A stretch of DNA of 64,000 nucleotides from Candidatus Phosphoribacter baldrii (lineage in GTDB: Bacteria; Actinomycetota; Actinomycetes; Actinomycetales; Dermatophilaceae): assembly GCA_016704565.1 (NCBI GenBank), contig JADIZV010000003.1:1-64000 (forward strand), read 5' to 3'. The notes under the pieces are model-generated. The model worked only from the letters and a program-made list of their open reading frames with translations. It was not told the DNA's origin and did no database searches. Made by a program: the position numbers and the translations under genes. The number at the start of each line of letters is the position of its first letter. Positions within the stretch are counted from its first letter, which is position 1. Positions 59,620 through 64,000 of this stretch are shown piece by piece.

Positions 59620-60072
59620 TCAGCGGGTGAGCATGGCCAGGGTCTTGAGGACGCGGGCCGCCCTGGTCTCGGGGCGCTTGGCGGCCAACACAGCCTCCAC
59701 ATGGGCGCGCTGGTGGGAGTAGCTCACCCTCTCCCAAGCGGCCGCAGCCTCCGGATCGCCGGCCAAAGCCTCCGCCAGATCACCGGGAACCTCGACGACC
59801 CGCGGGGCGTCATCGACCGCAACAGTGACGGTCACCTTCTGGCCGGCGAGCAGCCCTGTCGACGCCCGGTTGGCGGCGCTGACTCCGAGCATGAAGCCCC
59901 CACCCATCGGGGCGATGCTCGTCCGCCAGGAGTGGCCGCCGATCGTCACGACGACCTTCGGCCGTTTGCCTGCGCCCAGGGTCGTGACGACCTCCGGCGG
60001 AACCTCGAAACCCGTTGTCGACCCGCCCGTCCCCAACAGCTCGGCGACGAACTCCACCGGCATACCGGTCAT
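59620..60072 (-). CDS. YdeI/OmpD-associated family protein (DUF1905)
   Basis: 150 residues from ATG 60070-60072. The first part (VEFVAELLGTGGSTTGFEVPPEVVTTLGAGKRPKVVVTIGGHSWRTSIAPMGGGFMLGVSAANR) is a DUF1905 beta-barrel. The second (VPGDLAEALAGDPEAAAAWERVSYSHQRAHVEAVLAAKRPETRAARV) is the Bacteriocin-protection/OmdA-like helical tail. Function unknown; soluble. Its start overlaps the stop of pgl by 4 bp. Confidence 0.88.
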   Translation of the reverse strand: MTGMPVEFVAELLGTGGSTTGFEVPPEVVTTLGAGKRPKVVVTIGGHSWRTSIAPMGGGFMLGVSAANRASTGLLAGQKVTVTVAVDDAPRVVEVPGDLAEALAGDPEAAAAWERVSYSHQRAHVEAVLAAKRPETRAARVLKTLAMLTR

Positions 60073-60818
60073 GGTGCAAGCTCCGAGGCAGCCTCGACGT
60101 CGACGAGCCAGAGCGTGGCATCCAGCCCTTTCACACCGGCGGCAGGCACGTCCCAACGGTCGGCGCCGGGGGTGAGCGCACGGCATACGGCGGGCGCCTT
60201 GTCCGCGCCAGCGACGAGGAACCACACCTGCCGCGCCCGCGACAAACACTCGAAGGTGAGCGAGACCCGGTCCGGCGGTGGCTTGGGGGAGTCGTGGACG
60301 GCCACGACGATCGCGTCGGTGAGCCGCTGCGCGGGGTGGTGCGGGAACAGCGACGCCACGTGCCCGTCCGGTCCCACCCCCAGCATGACCACGTCGAAGG
60401 TCCCGCCGCCGTGGGCTCGCAAGGCGGTCTCGTATGCCGCGGCGCTGGCTTCGGGCGTTTCGGCGCGATCCGGTCCGGGCGCTGCGTGGATCTTGTCCGG
60501 GTCAAGCGGCAACCGGTCGAGCAGGGCCTGTCGGTTCTGCGTCTCGTTCCGCTCGGGATCGCCGTCGGGAAGGAAACGCTCGTCACCCCACCACAGGTGA
60601 ACGCGAGACCAATCGACGAGGCCCACCAGCGCCGACCGCCCGGCAGCTGCAAGGATGGCGGACCCGAGGCTGCCCCCCGTGAGGGCCACCTGAGCGGTGT
60701 CTCGCAGGCTCAACGTGTCGATGAGGGTGAGCAACAGGCGCGCGCCGCCCGCGTCCGCGACGGACTGTTTGTCGGGGTGGACCAGGACCCGCGGGGCGGG
60801 TGGAGCGACCAGGCTCAT
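60069..60818 (-). CDS. pgl: 6-phosphogluconolactonase
   Basis: 249 residues from ATG 60816-60818, overlapping the opcA stop (ATGA). It has VALTGGSLGSAILAA (sugar-phosphate loop), VHLWWGDERFLPDGDPERNETQNRQALLD and VMLGVGPDGHVASLFPHHPA, the DevB-type signature. Hydrolyses the lactone made by glucose-6-phosphate dehydrogenase in the oxidative pentose phosphate pathway. Third in the operon zwf-opcA-pgl. Confidence 0.95.
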   Translation of the reverse strand: MSLVAPPAPRVLVHPDKQSVADAGGARLLLTLIDTLSLRDTAQVALTGGSLGSAILAAAGRSALVGLVDWSRVHLWWGDERFLPDGDPERNETQNRQALLDRLPLDPDKIHAAPGPDRAETPEASAAAYETALRAHGGGTFDVVMLGVGPDGHVASLFPHHPAQRLTDAIVVAVHDSPKPPPDRVSLTFECLSRARQVWFLVAGADKAPAVCRALTPGADRWDVPAAGVKGLDATLWLVDVEAASELAP

Positions 60819-61873
60819 GAGGGCTGCCGCCCTGCGGGCACCATGGTCGGCACCAGGGTCGGCACCATGGTCGCCAACTGAGCCGCGCGGTTGCGCCGCA
60901 GGCGCTCGGCAGCCCGCTTCGACTCGCTCACCGTGGAGGCCCGAGTCGCGCCCTTCGCGGCGCCGAGAGCAGGCAACCCCTTGCGCAGGACGTCGGCGTA
61001 GGTCTCGTCGGCGTCCAACCGCCGCAACTCGTCGGCCAGGCACTCCGCGTCGCCGCGGCGGCGCAGGCTGATCTTCCGGTCGGGCTGTCCGGGCTGGGAC
61101 ATCGTGGCGACGAAGTCACCCGGTCTGGCGAGGTCGATGACCCCACCAGGGCGTTGCAGGCGCACGGCACAGATGCCGCTTCCCGTCGGGGTCTTCTCGC
61201 GGGTGACCGGCACCTTCAACGCCCAGGCGAGCCAGGCGGCCAACAGGTCCGTCGATGGTGAGTCCGGGGCCCCGGCGACGGCGGCCCCGGTGACCGGCTC
61301 GTAGGGCGGTCCGTCGAGGGCGGCGGCCAGCAGCCCGCGCCAAAGAGTCACCCGGGTCCAGGCCAGATCGGTGTCTCCAGGCTGGTAGGTCTGCGCGAGG
61401 CGGTCGAGCATGGCCCGTGGCCGGGCGGCCTCAGCCGCATCGGTGATCCGTCGAGACGCCATCGCGGCGATCGGGTCGTTGCGCAGATCGGCCGGCGCCT
61501 CACGCGGCCACCAGGCAACGACGGGGGAGTCGGCGAGCAGCAAGGGCGTCACAACGCTCTGGCCCTGCGCGGCGAGTTGGCCGAACAGCCGCAAGATGAC
61601 GACCTCGCTGGCCCCGGCATCCCCTCCGATTCGGATCTGTCCGTCGATCCGGTTGGAGCCGCGCCGAGTGCCGCTGACGACGACGATGATCCGGCAGGGG
61701 TGCTGGCGGGATGCCTCGGTCGCGACTTCGACAGCATCGTCAGCGGCCTCGTCGTTGACGACGACGATGAGGGTGAGCACCCGGCCAAGGGCCAGGGCGC
61801 CGACCTCGTTGCGCAGCTGGAGCAGTCGCTTGCTGACGGCCGCCGTCGAGGTGGCGGGCAGGTCGACGATCAT
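60815..61873 (-). CDS. opcA: OpcA, glucose-6-phosphate dehydrogenase assembly protein
   Basis: 352 residues from ATG 61871-61873. VDLPATSTAAVSKRLLQLRNEVGALALGRVLTLIVVV is the conserved opening; RIIVVVSGTRRGSNRIDGQIRIGGDAGASEVVILRLFG and VVAWWPREAPADLRNDPIAAMASRRITDA are characteristic. In cyanobacteria and actinobacteria it activates Zwf. The C terminus carries short repeats (TMVPTLVPTMVP). Overlaps zwf by 4 bp. Confidence 0.94.
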   Translation of the reverse strand: MIVDLPATSTAAVSKRLLQLRNEVGALALGRVLTLIVVVNDEAADDAVEVATEASRQHPCRIIVVVSGTRRGSNRIDGQIRIGGDAGASEVVILRLFGQLAAQGQSVVTPLLLADSPVVAWWPREAPADLRNDPIAAMASRRITDAAEAARPRAMLDRLAQTYQPGDTDLAWTRVTLWRGLLAAALDGPPYEPVTGAAVAGAPDSPSTDLLAAWLAWALKVPVTREKTPTGSGICAVRLQRPGGVIDLARPGDFVATMSQPGQPDRKISLRRRGDAECLADELRRLDADETYADVLRKGLPALGAAKGATRASTVSESKRAAERLRRNRAAQLATMVPTLVPTMVPAGRQPS

Positions 61874-63411
61874 GGCTTCCTCCAGACCCGGCCGTCGCGA
61901 GCGAGCATCCGGTCGCTGGAGGCTGGCCCCCAGCCGCCCGCCGGATAGGGATCGGGTTTGCCGTGTCGGCGCCACCACCCCTCGATGGGGTCGAGGATCT
62001 GCCAGGACAGCTCGACCTCCTCGTGGCGGGGGAACAGTGGCGGCTCACCGAGCAACACATCGAGGATGAGTCGCTCATAAGCCTCCGGCGAGCTCTCCGT
62101 GAACGCGCTGCCATAGCCGAAGTCCATCGTCACGTCCCGGACCTCCATCTGCGCTCCAGGCACCTTGGCGCCGAACCGCATCGTCACGCCCTCATCGGGC
62201 TGGACCCGGATGACGACCGCGTTCTGGCCGAGTTCCTCGGTCGCCGTCTCGTCGAACGGCAGATGCGGGGCCTTCTTGAACACCACCGCGATCTCGGTGA
62301 CCCGCTTGCCCAGCCGTTTGCCGGTCCGCAGGTAGAAGGGCACGCCCGCCCAGCGGCGGGTCGCGATCTCCAGGCGGAGGGCGGCATACGTCTCGGTGGT
62401 CGAGCCGACCGCAACGCCCTGTTCGTCGAGGTAGCCGAGCACCTGCTCGCCACCCTGCCACCCGGCTGCATACTGGCCGCGCGCGCTGCTCGCGCCGATG
62501 TCCGCGGGGATGACGACGGCGGACAGGACCTTCTCCTTCTCGGCACGCAAGTTGGCTGCGTCGAACGAGACCGGCTCCTCCATGGCGGTCAGGGCCAGCA
62601 ATTGGAGCAGGTGGTTCTGGATGACGTCGCGGGCAGCGCCGATGCCGTCGTAGTAGCCCGCCCGGCCGCCGATCCCGACGTCCTCGGACATGGTGATTTG
62701 CACGTGGTCGACGTAGTTGGCGTTCCACACCGGCTCGAACAGTTGGTTGGCGAACCGCAGCGCCAAGAGGTTCTGGACCGTTTCCTTGCCCAGGTAGTGG
62801 TCGATCCGGAAGACGCTGTCGGCAGGGAAGACCGACTCAACGATGGCGTTGAGCTGGCGCGCTGAGGCAAGGTCATGTCCGAACGGCTTCTCGATGACGA
62901 CCCTTCGCCACGCCGACCCGTCGGAGCGGGCCAGGCCCGAGCGGTCGAGCTGGCGGCAGACCTGGGCGAAGAAGCCCGGTGGGATCGACAGGTAGAACGC
63001 GAGGTTGCCGCCGGTGCCCCGGGCCTGCTCCAGTTCGTGGACCGTTGCGGCGAGCGTGTCGAAGGCGGCGTCGTCATCGAAGGTCCCGGGGACGAAGCGG
63101 AAGCCCTCGGCCAGCCCGCGCCACACGTCCTCGCTGAACGGAGTGCGGGCATGCTCGCGGACCGAGTCGTGGACGATCTGTCCGAAGTCCTGGTCGGCCC
63201 AGTCGCGCCGGGCGAATCCGACCAGGCTGAAGCCCGGCGGCAGTAGTCCTCGGTTGGCCAGGTCATAGATCGCGGGCATGAGCTTCTTGCGGGCCAGGTC
63301 GCCAGTGACCCCGAACAACACCAGGCCGCACGGGCCCGCGATCCGCGGCAGGCGCCGGTCGCGCCGGTCACGCAGAGGGTTGACGCCGGGGGCCACACGC
63401 GCGGGACTCAT
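61870..63411 (-). CDS. zwf: glucose-6-phosphate 1-dehydrogenase
   Basis: 513 residues from ATG 63409-63411. NADP-binding LVLFGVTGDLARKKLMPAIYDL, active site RIDHYLGKETVQNLLALRF with the catalytic His, and EKPFGHDLASARQLN (substrate Lys). First committed step of the oxidative pentose phosphate pathway, making NADPH. Follows tal on the same strand and overlaps opcA. Confidence 0.97.
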   Translation of the reverse strand: MSPARVAPGVNPLRDRRDRRLPRIAGPCGLVLFGVTGDLARKKLMPAIYDLANRGLLPPGFSLVGFARRDWADQDFGQIVHDSVREHARTPFSEDVWRGLAEGFRFVPGTFDDDAAFDTLAATVHELEQARGTGGNLAFYLSIPPGFFAQVCRQLDRSGLARSDGSAWRRVVIEKPFGHDLASARQLNAIVESVFPADSVFRIDHYLGKETVQNLLALRFANQLFEPVWNANYVDHVQITMSEDVGIGGRAGYYDGIGAARDVIQNHLLQLLALTAMEEPVSFDAANLRAEKEKVLSAVVIPADIGASSARGQYAAGWQGGEQVLGYLDEQGVAVGSTTETYAALRLEIATRRWAGVPFYLRTGKRLGKRVTEIAVVFKKAPHLPFDETATEELGQNAVVIRVQPDEGVTMRFGAKVPGAQMEVRDVTMDFGYGSAFTESSPEAYERLILDVLLGEPPLFPRHEEVELSWQILDPIEGWWRRHGKPDPYPAGGWGPASSDRMLARDGRVWRKP

Positions 63412-63483
63412 GCGTGGAAACCTACCCGCGGACGGTGCCGTATGCGGCATACCGGGCAGTCGTCGGTATGCCGTGGGCTCACC

Positions 63484-64000
63484 TCAGTCGCGCCCGAGGG
63501 CGCCCGCGACGTCCGCGAGCAGGGCCTCCCAGGCCTGCTCGAACTTGGCGACGCCTTCGCGCTCAAGCTTGTCGACGACATCGGTGTAGGAGACGCCGAG
63601 GTCCTCGATGGCGTCGAGGGTGGCTTGGGCGGCGGCATACGACCCGGTGATGGTGTCGCCCGCCACGGTGCCGTGGTCGGCGACCGCGCGCAGGGTCTTC
63701 TCGGGCATCGTGTTGACGCAACCGGCGGCGACCAGGCCGGTGACATAGAGCGTGTCGGGAAGGGCAGGGTCCTTGACGCCGGTGGAGGCCCAGAGCGGAC
63801 GCTGCGGACGGGCACCCTCGTCGGCGAGCGAGCGCCAGCGTGGGGTGGAGAAGACCTCTTCGTACGCCTGGTAGGCCAGTTGGGCGTTGGCGACGGCGGC
63901 CTTGCCCTTCAGCTCCCGGGCTGCTTCGGTGCCGATGGCGTCCAGGCGCGCGTCGATCTCGGTGTCGACCCGGGACACGAAGAAGGAAGCGACCGAGTGG
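63484..64000 (-). CDS. tal: transaldolase, C-terminal part (5' end beyond the window)
   Basis: The minus frame is open to the window end and reads HSVASFFVSRVDTEIDARLDAI, KGKAAVANAQLAYQAYEEVFSTPRW, RPQRPLWASTGVKDPALPDTLYVTGLVA and NTMPEKTLRAVADHG, all typical of the two-function-class (TalB-II/actinobacterial) transaldolase C terminus. Stop at 63484. Transfers dihydroxyacetone units in the non-oxidative pentose phosphate pathway. In operon with zwf-opcA-pgl. The Schiff-base Lys lies upstream, outside the window. Confidence 0.95.
   Translation of the reverse strand, partial: HSVASFFVSRVDTEIDARLDAIGTEAARELKGKAAVANAQLAYQAYEEVFSTPRWRSLADEGARPQRPLWASTGVKDPALPDTLYVTGLVAAGCVNTMPEKTLRAVADHGTVAGDTITGSYAAAQATLDAIEDLGVSYTDVVDKLEREGVAKFEQAWEALLADVAGALGRD

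Noticed and set aside
1..64000. tRNA, rRNA or riboswitch genes
   Set aside because: No cloverleaf, rRNA segment or known aptamer pattern was recognised on either strand by eye.

Overview
The window is high-GC actinobacterial chromosome. The evidence is a mycothiol-dependent isomerase homologue, RbpA, OpcA, WhiA, and the conserved runs uvrC-rapZ-yvcK-whiA-gap-pgk-tpiA-secG-rbpA and pgl-opcA-zwf-tal. The style (many GTG starts, very frequent CGGCATAC/GTATGCCG words) suggests Intrasporangiaceae or a relative, but no rRNA is present to confirm that.

Region 1, about 1-11 kb: a frameshift-rich stretch. It holds an IS1634-type transposase remnant, a TerC/Alx membrane protein, a YjbR-like protein, an SH3+NlpC/P60 peptidase, a class A beta-lactamase, and a lipid module: GMC oxidoreductase and aldehyde dehydrogenase on the minus strand; WS/DGAT acyltransferase, acyl-ACP-reductase-like protein, SDR and alpha/beta hydrolase on the plus strand. 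Many of the breaks are one-base changes in G/C runs and the frames rejoin with conserved residues, so assembly error at a contig end is at least as likely as gene decay.

Region 2, 12.8-15.03 kb: two metallo-beta-lactamase-fold hydrolases and a maleylpyruvate-isomerase-family protein. The second hydrolase originally lay directly upstream of uvrA.

Region 3, 15.03-37.57 kb: a nested insertion that can be solved to the base. An IS481-family element (1,073 bp without the insert, CCTAGG duplication) sits between the hydrolase gene and uvrA. Inside its transposase gene is a 21,459-bp Tn7-like transposon (15112-36570) with TGTCA-starting terminal inverted repeats (21/24 identical), a 5-bp GTAGG target duplication and an array of transposase-binding-like sites at each end. 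Removing the insert and one GTAGG restores an open IS481 transposase of 323 codons. The core is tnsA-like, tniA/tnsB, tniB/tnsC and two tniQ genes, joined by overlapping starts and stops. Left cargo: an XRE regulator, a small membrane protein, a nuclease-like protein, and a type I restriction-modification locus in the order hsdR-hsdS-GIY-YIG-(PD-D/ExK-like)-small protein-hsdM. Right cargo: a compact three-gene operon encoding a MerR-HTH/DEAD-helicase fusion, a small Cys-rich protein and an HNH endonuclease. I do not recognise that operon as a named system, and it is the best candidate here for something undescribed.

Region 4, 37.6-64 kb: ordinary chromosome. It contains uvrA, a Ser/Thr/Ala-rich membrane protein with a NodB-GT2 polysaccharide synthase, a branched-chain amino acid ABC transporter (livJHMGF), a Tat Rieske lipoprotein, uvrC-rapZ-yvcK-whiA, gap-pgk-tpiA-secG-rbpA, and on the minus strand tal-zwf-opcA-pgl followed by a YdeI-like gene.
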